Assembly (NCBI GenBank): GCA_033964015.1
Contig: CM066923.1
Coordinates: 24,626,168 to 24,690,167 of the forward strand
DNA from: Scolanthus callimorphus
Lineage: Eukaryota > Cnidaria > Anthozoa > Actiniaria > Edwardsiidae
DNA: 64,000 bases
Direction: 5' to 3'
The notes below the pieces were generated by a model, which worked only from the letters and a program-made list of their open reading frames with translations, searched no databases and had not been told where the DNA came from. Below are positions 1 to 11,314 of this stretch, piece by piece; the stretch's first letter is position 1; each line of letters opens with the position of its first letter. The position numbers and the translations under genes are program-made.

Positions 1-37
1 AGGGATTCTTGAATCTCGATTTTTAGAGAGCTTTAAC

Positions 38-277
38 AATCGGGGGTGGAAGCTGAATAAGTGGACCTTAATTATTCCTTATTCTTTGACATTTTTCTTC
101 AATCATTCATTATTCCTTTTCATATTTAGGCGTTATTCATTATTCACACAACCATTATTCATTTAATGTAGGATCTTCTTATTCATTATTCCTCGACTTT
201 TTGACGCAATTATTCATTATTCATTTGTTCGTAAGACCCGTCTTTCATAATTCATTATTCAGCTTCCACCCCCGATT
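38..277. mobile_element. TIR-flanked MITE
   Basis: AATCGGGGGTGGAAGCTGAA at 38 is repeated inverted up to 277 over at least 23 bp. The interior is built of TTATTCATTATTC-like direct repeats and is non-coding. Confidence 0.75.
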
Positions 278-352
278 AACAACACCATTGTGTTACCTCA
301 ATTATGACATCATCAGGATCTTAAATGTTCACCATTAACAGGAGCCATGGAC

Positions 353-386
353 AGGAGCCTCCATCACCTATTGGTGGGCATCCAAA
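353..386. repeat. Single diverged inverted unit of the 69-bp repeat
   Basis: ACAGGAGCCTCCATCACCTA and the following TTGGTGGGC match the segment at 1902-1935 and are inverted relative to the GGAGGCTCCTGT core of the 69-bp array. Confidence 0.6.
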
Positions 387-984
387 GTACTCATTTCCCA
401 TTTAAATGCAAATTATCCACAGTGTCAATTATCCACAGTCTAAAAATAAACCCCTGTGCATATGGCCAATGTAAACTGCAACACATTCAACTACCAACAT
501 GCACATTTATTGTACCTGGAATTGTCCATTTATTTGCATTGCTTTGATTTTCATCCAAGAGCGATTAAGCAGACCAGAAAGCAGCATGAGCCAGCGAAAC
601 ACACAAAGTCGTCAGCGGCGCAAATCCAGCGGTGCATCATGGGCCAGAGCAAGGCAGGGGCTTCTCCAAAACAACAGCGGTAGCAAGTCACGTGACTCTA
701 AAAAGCCGAGCTCCAGGTCTGACAGAAGGAATTACACTTCAAGAGAGAATAGTAAATTAGGTCTCACGATATAGTCAGTGTCATATCTATAGGTATATTT
801 TATATATGTACGTTTTATATTTTATATTTGTGTGCGGAGACTGCTGTCAGAAGCTATCACTGGCAGAGTATTAGAAGAAACATCTTTCACTAGTTTTGAT
901 TCCTGAATTTTTACAGCTGAATTCAATCATACGCGCTGCAGCGGGTTTTCAAAACATCGAACTAGCGTTGGTTTATTTTTGTCT

Positions 985-1075
985 GAATCAATGGGGGGGG
1001 GGGGGGGGGGGGGGCACTCGAATGTACCAACAGGGTTTTTTTATGGGGGGGGGGGGGGGGGGGGGCGGGGGGACA
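985..1075. repeat. Two poly-G tracts
   Basis: Runs of about 22 G at 992-1013 and about 20 G at 1045-1064, followed by C and G6. These are low-complexity, potential quadruplex-forming tracts. No clear TIRs are seen around them, unlike the poly-G elements at 22795 and 63451. Confidence 0.7.
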
Positions 1076-1937
1076 AACGTCGCGAGGAAAGCCACTCGTC
1101 TGCACTAACAGGATTACAGGGCAAGAACCTGATTGGCTCGGTTAGTTTGACTGACTGAAAAGAAAAACCTAAACTTACCAATGCCAAGTTGATGTTTTGA
1201 AATTGTGCCGCGCGAAGCAACGAATTCGACATACTTATTGCTGCTGTGAAAAATTCATCTATAGTAATGGAATATATAAGCCTTACAAAAATAACTCGCG
1301 TGGTGCAGAAAAAGGTAATTTCGAGATGAATTTGAAACACCCATCGGCGGGCTGAAAAAGCGAAAGGTGTAAGTCTACTGGAAGGAGTAGTATAACATTG
1401 ATGAAATACTCAGATTTTTCTAGTAATCAAGTAAACCTTGGCTATCAGGCTCGTAGCCGAAGCAAAATTGATCTGGATTTTTGCTGAACTATAGAGGCAA
1501 TTTAAAGGCTTGTTAAAGTTTCTCCTATTTAAGCCAATATTAAATGGACGATTCCGGCTTTAACGCATGCGCGCGCTGCATGTCGGTAGATTTTGTCGGA
1601 AAAAAAAACCTTAAAAAGTGCGCGCTGCATTCTGGTAGTTGGACACAGCTTGGCCAATTCTGAATAAAGAAGAGCATGCGCGCTTATAGCTGAAATCGTC
1701 CATTGCTATGCCATGCGACTGGCATGTTATTCCATTTCGAGCATTTTTTTTTGTGTGTTTTATACTCTTTACGTACAGTACATCTTGGATCAACATTTGA
1801 TTAAACATCGTGCAATTTCTTGAACATGCATGTTGAACTACGATGCAGGGAACGGCACCGAGAACGTGGATTGAGCACCGCTCAAGGCACATGAGCTCAT
1901 AAACAGGAGCCTCCATCATCTATTAGTGGGCGTCCTT

Positions 1938-3950
1938 GTGGAGTAGATGGAGGCTCCTGTTGATGGGCTCCTGACTCTTCCACCTTGTGCATGACTAGAC
2001 CTAGTCCTCCGGCTCCTATGCATGTGTCTGGACCTAGTGGAATAGATGCCGGAGACTCCTGTTGAGAGGCTCCTGACTCTTCTACTCCTGTGCATATGTC
2101 TGGACCTAGTGGAGTAAATGGAGGCTCCTGTTGATGACCTCCTGACTCCTCTACTCCTGTGCATATGTCTGGACCTAGTGGAGTAAATGGAGTTTCCTGT
2201 TCATGAGTTCCTGATTCTTCTACTCCTGTGCATATGTCTGGACCTAGTGGAGTAAATGGAGGCTCCTGTTGATGGGCTCCTGATTCTTCTACTCCTGTGC
2301 ATATGGCTAGACCTAGTGGAGTAAATGGAGGCTCCTGTTGATGAGCTCCTGACTGTTCTACTCCTGTGCATATGTCTGGACCTAGTGGAGTAGATGCGGG
2401 AGGCTCCTGTTGATGAGCTCCTGATTCTTCTACTCCTGTGCATATGTCTGGACCTAGTGGAGTAAATGGAGGCTCCTGTTGATGAGCTCCTGATTCTTCT
2501 ACTCCTGTGCATATGTCTGCACCTAGTGGAGTAAATGGAGGCTCCTGTTGATGGGCTCCTGATTCTTCTACTCCTGTGCATATGTCTGGACCTAGTGGAG
2601 TAAATGGAGGCTCCTGTTGATGGGCTCCTGATTCTTCTACTCCTGTGCATATGGCTAGACCTAGTGGAGCCGATGGAGGCTCCTGTTGATGGGCTGCTGA
2701 TTCTTCTACTCCTGTGCATATGTCTGCACCTAGTGGAGTAAATGGAGGCTCCTGTTGATGGACTCCTGACTGTTCTACTCCTGTGCATATGGCTAGACCT
2801 AGTGGAGTAAATGGAGGCTCCTGCTGATGGACTCCTGACTGTTCTACTCCTGTGCATATGGTTAGACCTAGTGGAGTAAATGGAGGCTCCTGTTGATGGG
2901 CTCCTGATTCTTCTACTCCTGTGCATATGGCTAGAACTAGCGGAGTAGACGGAGGCTCCTGATTCTTCTACTCCTGTGCATATGTCTGGACCTAGTGGAG
3001 TAAATGGAGGCTTCTGTTGATGAGCTACTGGTTCTTCTACTCCTGTGCATATGTCTGGACCTAGTGGAGTAAATGGAGGCTCCTGTTCATGAGTTCCTGA
3101 TTCTTCTACTCCTGTGCATATGTCTGGACCTAGTGGAGTAAATGGAGGCTCCTGTTGATGGGCTCCTGATTCTTCTACTCCTGTGCATATGGCTAGACCT
3201 AGTGGAGTAAATGGAGGCTCCTGTTGATGAGCTCCGGACTCTTCTACTCCTGTGCATATGTCTGGACCTAGTGGAGTAAATGGAGGCTCCTGTTGATGGG
3301 CTCCTGATTCTTCTACTCCTGTGCATATGGCTAGACCTAGTGGAGTAAATGGAGGCTCCTGTTGATGGGCTCCTGATTCTTCTACTCCTGTGCATATGTC
3401 TGCACCTAGTGGAGTAAATGGAGGCTCCTGTTGATGGGCTCCTGATTCTTCTACTCCTGTGCATATGTCTGGACCTAGTGGAGTAAATGGAGGCTCCTGT
3501 TGATGGGCTCCTGATTCTTCTACTCCTGTGCAAATGGCTAGACCTAGTGGAGCCGATGGAGGCTCCTGTTGTTGGGCTGCTGATTCTTCTACTCCTGTGC
3601 ATATGTGTGCACCTAGTGGAGTAAATGGAGGCTCCTGTTGATGGGCTCCTGATTCTTCTACTCCTGTGCATATGTCTGCACCTAGTGGAGTAAATGGAGG
3701 CTCCTGTTGATGGGCTCCTGATTCTTCTACTCCTGTGCATATGGCTAGAACTAGCGGAGTAGATGGAGGCTCCTGATTCTTCTACTCCTGTGCATATGTC
3801 TGGACCTAGTGGAGTAAATGGAGGCTCCTGTTGATGAGCTCCTGATTCTTCTACTCCTGTGCATATGGCTAGACCTAGTGGAGTAGATGGAGGCCCCTGT
3901 TGATGAGCTCCTTCTGTTGATGAGCTCCTGACTCTTCTACTCCTGTGCGT
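1938..3950. repeat. 69-bp minisatellite, about 29 units
   Basis: The unit runs from GGAGGCTCCTGTTGATGGGC through TTCTACTCCTGTGCATATG to ACCTAGTGGAGTAAAT, 69 bp. Because 69 is a multiple of three, long minus-strand open frames appear (23-residue repeats), but these are by-products. Variant units (GCTAGACC versus TCTGGACC; GATGAGCTCC versus GATGGGCTCC) are interspersed. A diverged inverted unit sits at its left edge (1902-1935). Confidence 0.95.
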
Positions 3951-4194
3951 ATTGCTTTTACTATTAATAAATACTTATACAATAAACCATTTCAAGCGTG
4001 ACCCTGGGAGCGCGCGCAGCGTTCAAACGCGTGCGCGTGTACGTCCTATGCGGTACAACAAATTGTGGTCAACAAACACCAAATAAAGGATGCTGAAAAG
4101 CCTTATTAGCCGCGATTTTGTCAGCCAAGGAAAATACCCAGTCAGCGATAGCATACCATTTTCATCGGCGGATCGTTAGGGCATGTAGTGCGCT

Positions 4195-4487
4195 TACAGC
4201 TGTTTTGAGTATTCTGCGAACTCTTGAGATCGATTTCCAACCGTCAAACCGCTTTCTAGCTTCCGTCAATCAAACTTTGAAACTCTTTGAAAAAACAAAG
4301 AAATCAGTTATTTGCCATCCTAGTGAAATGCTCCAACATACAGCATCTTTTACTATCTTTTTCTGAACAAATGGCGTAACGTACGGTCGGCTAAGACTCA
4401 AATTAGACCTCAGAGTTTGATTGACGGAAGCTAGAACGCCATTGGAAGTCGAACGCAAGAGTTCGCAGAACACTCAAAACAGCTGTA
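4195..4487. mobile_element. Foldback/MITE, about 290 bp
   Basis: TACAGCTGTTTTGAGTATTC (4195) and the following CTGCGAACTCTTGAG are repeated inverted at 4455-4487. AGCTTCCGTCAATCAAACTT (4257) is repeated inverted near 4413-4433. Confidence 0.75.
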
Positions 4488-4715
4488 GGTCAAATTTAGC
4501 CTGCGTAACAGCATTTCCGTGGAGTAAATTAGGGTCTGATGATTTGACAGCGCGAAATATGGGGCGCGCGAGGACAAAATTGGAGAGAGGGGTATCTAGA
4601 GTTCTATTCGTTGGATCGTAAAGTGAAATAATATCATGACACGGGTCACACGAGATCCCCTATCGACAAAATGCGCTTTGGTCATTTTTAAACATGTACG
4701 GCAAATTCTATAGAT

Positions 4716-4856
4716 AAATTCATTGCATGACGCGAGAGAATTCCACGGTAAATTTCACGCAAAAAAACGATATCGCACGAGTCACGAAGCGACGAGTGCG
4801 ATATCGTTTTTCAAGTGAAATTTACCGTAGAATTCACGAGTCGAGTGATGAATTTT
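4716..4856. mobile_element. Near-perfect palindromic element
   Basis: GAATTCCACGGTAAATTTCA (4738) and GATATCGCACGAGTC pair with the same sequence inverted, ending at 4835, around a 7-base centre. Less perfect arms extend to 4716 and 4856. Confidence 0.8.
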
Positions 4857-5340
4857 TCTTGAATCCCATAACAAAGATTTGTTGAAACGATTCGAGCTTT
4901 GAACTTTCATTGCGCGCGGGTACCCTGTGTTTTTTGTCGAATTGCTTTCAAACATTGAATTCCACGTTAAATTTCACTCGTTTTTAAACCAATCAATCGC
5001 GCGCGTAAGAATTGAACTATGAGGATTCTCTCCTAAACTGTTGGGGAAAACTACCATGTTGCCTTTTGCCGGAAGATTGAAGAATATAATATTCCAAGCC
5101 AGTACGACAATGCGCCCAGGATTCCTGAGAACACAGGAGTCCCCAGTCCCGTGCGCCCAAAAAAATCAAATTCCCGAAACAACCCACCTGGCTGGAGAGC
5201 CGGCTAGCAGGCTGTAACTTTCCATTCGCCCTTTTAATAGTAAAAGTATCTTTTTCAAATTGTAAAACATTAAGGAAAAAAAGGTGAAAATAAAGTATGT
5301 ATGTCAAATCTTTTAACCTCCTCATAAAGAACTTGGTCAA

Positions 5341-6170
5341 TTAACTTCGAACATGCCACGTTAACGCGATTTCGTAAACAACAACAACAATATCTTTATT
5401 TAGCACTCGCAAAAAAATACAATAATTCGTAAAAAGAAAAAAATATATAAATGTTATGAGCACTAGCCATTTAGAAATAGCAGAAGCTGCGAGCTAAATG
5501 GGTATGGCCAAAGCGGAAAGATTGAAAGAGAAAAAAGTATAACAAAATACATCAATACAAAGCTAGACAAGCAAATACACAAGAGACTCTAAAGAACAAA
5601 GAACAAACAAGAATAAGGCAAAGGAAAACTAAAATGTCATCTAAAAAGTTTTGTTTGCCCTCCAGTCATGCTCGGTTGATTTACCCTTGGGAATCTAGAG
5701 GTCTATCCATAGGCTCGTAGCGAAATAGCAAGCACATGACGGTTGAGCTGCAAATAGCATATTTTCCACAATTGCAAACGAAACTTCCAAACAAAAAATC
5801 CATGCGCCTGGTTCAAAAGGTTTGATGGACGGAATCCAAAAAAATCGGAAATGCAGAGTGGGTGTCGTAGACAGGAATTATGAAAATTGCAGTTTACAAA
5901 TAATATAATAAGCTTATAACGTGTACGTTCTCAGTGTAAACACGCACGGAAACTAACGGAAGTTACGGTTCTATGTTGCATTCTGATCGTTTTCTAAACG
6001 TTTCCTTTGAAGTGAAATGTCGCCACTTCCTTCCTGAACTAGAACCGCAGGCCACTCTATGCTTATTAGTTGCCAAACAGGATGCTGTGGTCAGCACTCA
6101 TCGCCTGCGAGTCCTGTCACACGCTGACAACTCCTGCTTGATCGAGACTGTACATTTTCGTCGTGAGTTT
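5341..6170. other. No gene seen
   Basis: AT-rich sequence with short chance open frames and an A-rich stretch at 5400-5460. I see no splice-supported exon and no clear repeat, apart from a TAGCCTGCGAGCCGGCTC motif just after it (6172) that recurs at 40640-41003. Confidence 0.4.
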
Positions 6171-6269
6171 TAGCCTGCGAGCCGGCTCTGCAGTGGCTTT
6201 TTTCACGTTTTTTCGCAAATTATTAGTTTATAAAATAGCTAAGATAGTACGCGCGCCAGCGCGCTCAAT

Positions 6270-6482
6270 CTCGTACCCAGAGCCCGTCATCTTTTGGCCA
6301 GCGGCAAAGATTCAGTGCTCTTGGGGAATCGATTTTTTTAAAATCCAGATTCTGGGTTTCCGGTTTGATTGTTGTATGAAAGTTCGTTACGTTTTTGACC
6401 TACCACGCATGCTCACAAATCGGATTCCCCCAGGGCCCTGAATCTTGCCGCTGGCCAAAAGATGACGGGCTCTGGGTACGAG
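6270..6482. mobile_element. TIR-flanked MITE, 213 bp
   Basis: CTCGTACCCAGAGCCCGTCA and the following TCTTTTGGCCAGCGGCAA at 6270 are repeated inverted, ending at 6482. The TIR is about 40 bp and nearly perfect, and the interior is non-coding. Confidence 0.88.
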
Positions 6483-7312
6483 GTTGTATGCTGCGCTCTG
6501 ATTGGTTGAGAGCTGTGCATTTTCACATTATAAATGCACGGCAGATGAAAAGTTTTATACTCGCCTACGGCTCGTGAGTTTCAAACTTTTCTCGTGTTTT
6601 TCCAGCATCCCTCGTGCGTTTCTCACATTAAAAACCACGGAAATCCGTTTTTTATTGCTAAGTCTAAGCTTAAGTAAGTGCTTTTTGTGTTTTTTTTTCA
6701 ATGAATTGACAGCTATAAATTTGGGATTTCAGAACGATTTTTTCAGCTGTTTTCGAGCTCATTCCGTCACTTCATTTCCCGCGCCTTCACACTGACAAGG
6801 CAGGACCAACAAAATAGTTGAGACCTTTGTTTTCATATGTTTTCTGTTTTATAATTTCTCTTTCTGTTGCTTGAACGAGTAACATTTTCAGCTACTTTCG
6901 CCTTTGGTTAAAGTATCACCTCTCTCCCAACGTTTACACCATTTTATCTCTGAAAATCATATTTTTCAATTTTGCTGAAAAATCTTTTTGGCCACTAGAG
7001 GAGCGAGCATGCAAATCAGACACCACATCTATAAAGAAAGAGAATCTTGACATCACTTTTGGGGTCCTGTCCACTGACAGGCAACACAAGGCGGCTCATG
7101 GATTAGATGTGACGTCACACCCATTTCTATGTAATCTTTTATACATACGTGTCCCTGCATATATACATACATACTTTATTTTTCACCTTTTTTCCCCTTA
7201 ATATCAGTACAATTTGAGATACTTTTACAATTTAAAGATACTTTTACAATTTAAAGGGTAGGGAAAGCTACTGCAAAAGAAAGTAATCTAAAGTAAACTT
7301 AAGTGTTTTGGT

Positions 7313-7516
7313 GAGGCCCTACAGGAGGGGTTACCGTGTCGCTAGTCTACGTTTCAAAACAGACCGTGTCACGATTTCGCAGGCTTTTGCTAGAGTCGCT
7401 GTTAGTATTTTGATAGAATGGCTCGTTGTTCGTCGCTGTTTCGGAAAGGCCGTGTCGCGTTTTCAACGTAGTTCAAGGCCGTGTCGCTTGTCGGAATTTA
7501 CTCCTGGTAGGCCCTC
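7313..7516. mobile_element. Possible MITE
   Basis: GAGGCCCTACAGGAG at 7313 is inverted as CTCCTGGTAGGCCCTC ending 7516. The TIR is short, so this is tentative. Confidence 0.5.
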
Positions 7517-7519
7517 TTT

Positions 7520-10100
7520 CGTTAGCTCCAGGCTATTTACTCTTAAACACGTCTCTCGACCAATTAGCGCACGACATTCTTGGGTGTTTTGTGTGCCCAA
7601 GATTCGGTACTGAGCATGCGCTTGGTCGCTGGTCACCAAACCAATAAAACGAGAAACCGCTGTAATGTTTTGCAGTGTTTGCGGGCGTGAATGCTGATGA
7701 CCAATGTTGACCAAGGCGCCAGAGTTATTTTGTTAGCGACCTTGATTGAAACAATCGCGCGGAAATTTACCGTGACTTACAATGTCAGAGATATTCGCGC
7801 GCGCACACTCTAAGAACCAATCAGAACGCAGAGTTCGTTTCATAACTGTGCGCGCTTTCTTATAGTACGTGAACCTTTGTTGCGAGTGATCGAGAGTGAT
7901 CTGTCACAAGTGGAGACACCACACACCACCGTGATACAGAACTGGCGCCAGATTGTGCCGTCTGTTGATAACAAAGTGCAGAGTTCAAAGTTGCTGCTGT
8001 CTGGTTATCGATTTGTCACATTTTCGAGTTTCTTGTCACGGCAAGGGTATTTATTTCTCGATATTTCATGCTTTTTGTCATAAACAGGGTACGGAAATTA
8101 GCGGTTTTTCTTTCATAAAAATATATGATGAAAGGTCGACAAACAGCTTAAAAAGGTTATTTCAAAAATTCCGATATTTCGATCGGCCATTACCGATCTT
8201 CTTCAGTTGCTGAATAGAGATATTTACATACCCTTTTTGATCTATTCGGAGTGGTACATGTTTCAAATAGAGTGAGTAAATGAAATTGCAATAAAAAATA
8301 ACAAATGATAGGGGGAGGTGTATTTCTCATCCGACCTATAAATTACGCGTGTGGTCTTCGTCGATACTCATGATAAATGTGGGAACCCGAGTAGACTCTA
8401 GTTCCCAGCTAAGGAATTTTAAAGCAATTATAACACACTGAAGCCTTATCTCTCTAGTAAGTCATTTCACTGGGCAAGAGGGCGCAGAGTTCTAACCTCT
8501 ACACTTCTTCGTTAGTCTTGAGTGTTGTTGGTATCAAATCGTGGAGAATAAACTAGCTAACGCGCGGCGGATTCTCGGGCCCGATCTCGATCTCATCTGT
8601 ATCGACCATTTTTTACGGTCAGATGAATTTTACGGAAGCTGTCACTCAACACAAACCGGAAATGAATCGGAAACCGGAAATAGTAATGTTTACATGCTTC
8701 ATGCCGTTGTAGTGCTGGCTGGAGAGGAGTCCTGATAACAGCGAACCTCAGATGAAACAGATAATTCACTACTGGGCGATTTGGCGGGATCTCTCGCGCC
8801 GCCAGAGCCCAACTTCATTTGCTTAGTAATTTTACACACCGTTTTGACAAGTCAGATAAGATTTGAAGGTTGAGCAAATCGTTTGTTAAGATATTACCTC
8901 TTGTAAAACCATAGAAATTATCAAAAGGAAATGCATAGTAATGTTAAAGTTAGTCAATTCCTGTCGCCTTTCGTGACTACAGCGTCTTCGATTTCGGCGA
9001 GGTAGAGCGTGTTCGAAAATGGCATGCGGGACAGTCACGTTGAGCATTTTGCAATGGCCGATGGCCATGAATGCTTGCATGTCCAATTTTTTGAATGCCC
9101 AACCATCAAAAGTCAACAGGCCGATAGCCGTGATTTGAGTTTCCGATTGCAGCAATATAAGAATCGTTTAAAGACATAAAATTTGTGATAAGAATTTCTA
9201 AAACATTTTACGCGAAAACATTTTTGCGAAAAGCCGAATCAGAGTGTCAGCTATGCATCTAAACATGCTTACTGAAATTCCATTTGCCGCATCATAAAGC
9301 CCAAAGGATTAAGGAATTTTGCTCTAATTATAAAACTTACGCATATAATATTTAACAAAAAGGAACGTAAACAATGCAAGGAAACTAATATAGAATTACC
9401 GAGCACGTAAATCTGCTTAGCTTGCACGAAAACTTCTGAAAGTTTCACTACTGTATAATGCTGTGTTGTTCATGTGTCTTGAGAAAGTGTTGTTCTCTAG
9501 ATTCTTCTCATTCCAAGATTTAGTGCAATTCCCTGAGGAATTGAAAGTACAAACAAGTGATGTTTTGTATAGTAAGAGGCTCGCCGGTCAGATACACAAG
9601 CAAAAAAAGCCACTCAATAACAAGAAATTTTCGCCTAAAAATGCATGCGCCAAGTAGATCATGGCCCCCATACAGTTTGCTGTCGACAAGCTCGTAGGGA
9701 TTTGAAGTCGGGGCGTTTGAGAAACTTAATATACTGACCCGCAGGGGAGACGAAACAATCTTTACAACCCAAATCTCTCTTTATTACATGTTCTGTATAT
9801 TTCTTTATCTCAAGGTCCTTTACCGGACTAAAAAATTACATAAAAACATCTTAACAATATACATATGATATATCAACTATATTACATACTTATTTCTTCT
9901 GTGTCGAAGAAAAAAAAAGAACAGAAAGATTTAGTTCTTTTAATACAATCTCAAAATTATTTTTTTTGGCTGTTGAATGGATAATTATATTGTCAAAAGA
10001 CATACATTTCGTAGTGTAATATACACAAGGGCATCTGAAATATACTTGTACTGTATTCACAATCTGACTACACAAATAAACTATGTACTAAACTAGTGAG
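7520..10100. other. No gene seen
   Basis: AT-rich sequence with several short open frames of at most 89 codons, none with recognisable protein motifs or splice support. Around 8160-8215 a GATCGGCCATTACCGATCTT motif with a small palindrome is present and might be a retroelement fragment, but this is unproven. Confidence 0.4.
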
Positions 10101-10366
10101 TTACATATCTACCGAACTTTCCGAGCCCCTACTCCTTTTTCTAGCGGCGGGTTTTCTAGGACCGGTTGCTTTCGGATCTTCTTTTCTCTTGTCGCTGTTC
10201 GACGGAGAGGTTACTAGAAGAAACTCGAGGTACGGCTGTGAGAGTATAATTGCCGCTTGAATAGATAATACTCGTTCCTGGTTTTTAACTCCATCGAAGG
10301 TATCCCAGTATATGCTGTGCTCCCATAAATGTTTAGTGAAACAAACTTTAGACTTGTAAAGTTTTC
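10101..10366 (-). CDS. Small C2H2 zinc-finger gene, exon 2
   Basis: 266 bp after acceptor TTTTTTCAG, phase 1, ending TAA at 10103-10101. Spliced to exon 1 it gives 152 residues with one classical finger spaced C-x2-C-x12-H-x3-H (CCICGKLYKSKVCFTKHLWE followed by H), then YWDTFDGVKNQERVLSIQAA and IILSQPYLEFLLVTSP. The tail is basic and polar (RKPAARKRSRGSESS), perhaps a nuclear signal (inference). The pattern HxWEHxxYW followed by a Val-rich AAxIL helix resembles single-finger proteins I recall from other eukaryotes, but that link is from memory and needs a search. A possible AATAAA (minus strand) is at about 9779-9784. Confidence 0.82.
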
Positions 10367-11121
10367 CTGAAAAAACAATAACAGACATCGGAGCTATAAA
10401 TACGTGGATATATGCTAAGACTTGTCAGCATAAAAAAATCACATTAAAAATGCGAAAAATAGAAACAAAAATTATAGCGCTAAATGTATAAATAATTTTT
10501 ATCGCAAAACATTACAAAGGCATTATATTTATAGAATCCTTTATGTGTACACATCTTTACACAAATTTAAAGTAATCGAAGAAAAAATGTTTTCAAAGCG
10601 AAGCTGACGGAGCACGAGGCCGCTCACATGACTCAATGTAAACCGTGAAGGGAAAAAATACTAATAAATTCTAACAAATTATAAAACGTTCGTGAATTAA
10701 ACTAAGAGTTAGCAGAAAATTTGCTGAGTGCGAGATTTTAATTCTGCAAACGCCACAAGTTGGAAAATTTTCAATAACGCGGCGGGCTTTGTATTTATTT
10801 GTGCAGACGAAGTCATTGTAAATTTTGCGTAAAATGTTTAAAAAATATTCTTGTAAATTACTACCGGGGGTAATTTTAGCGGATTTAAGCTCACAAAGCC
10901 GTAAAAAGATCTCAGAACTGTCTGACAGCCAAATGGAGGCAAATAAATCGGCGAGAGATAAATTTGAAGATTTTTGCACGGTGCAATTTCGGAGTGAAAT
11001 TGTAAACATAGTCTCTCGTAAATGAATGGCAACATTTTAGACCACTAGAACTGCGCTAATCAACAAGATTTGAGCATAAAATCCAGATAAAACTTATGTA
11101 AAATGAATAACAAGCACTCAC

Positions 11122-11314
11122 CACATATACAACAATTGATTTCGCTTCCTTCGAGGGAATCGTACTCTTTCAGAACTTCAATAACACCTTGGAGTTCGAG
11201 CGTACGTTGGCCTGGAGAAACTGGCGGGTTCCAACATTTCCCAGCGATCCTCGCTCTTTTCTTAGTTACTTCGATATCAGGGACTTCTCTATGCTGTATT
11301 TCACACTCTGGCAT
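11122..11314 (-). CDS. Small C2H2 zinc-finger gene, exon 1
   Basis: 193 bp, starting at ATG (11314) with an in-frame TAA two codons upstream, and ending at donor GTGAGT in phase 1. It encodes MPECEIQHREVPDIEVTKKR and a further 44 residues, ending EINCCIC. The last cysteines are the first zinc ligands, completed in exon 2. The start is supported by the upstream stop, although non-coding 5' exons cannot be excluded. I do not recognise an orthologue by name. Confidence 0.8.

Noticed and set aside
1916..3740. Protein with 23-residue MHRSRRIRSPSTGASIYSTR repeats on the minus strand
   Set aside because: It is a shadow of the 69-bp minisatellite; the frame is open only because 69 is divisible by three and it is broken between 2926 and 3087 and elsewhere.
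8160..8215. Penelope-like retroelement end
   Set aside because: The GATCGGCCATTACCGATCTTC palindrome is suggestive, but no reverse transcriptase or GIY-YIG coding remnants are present nearby.
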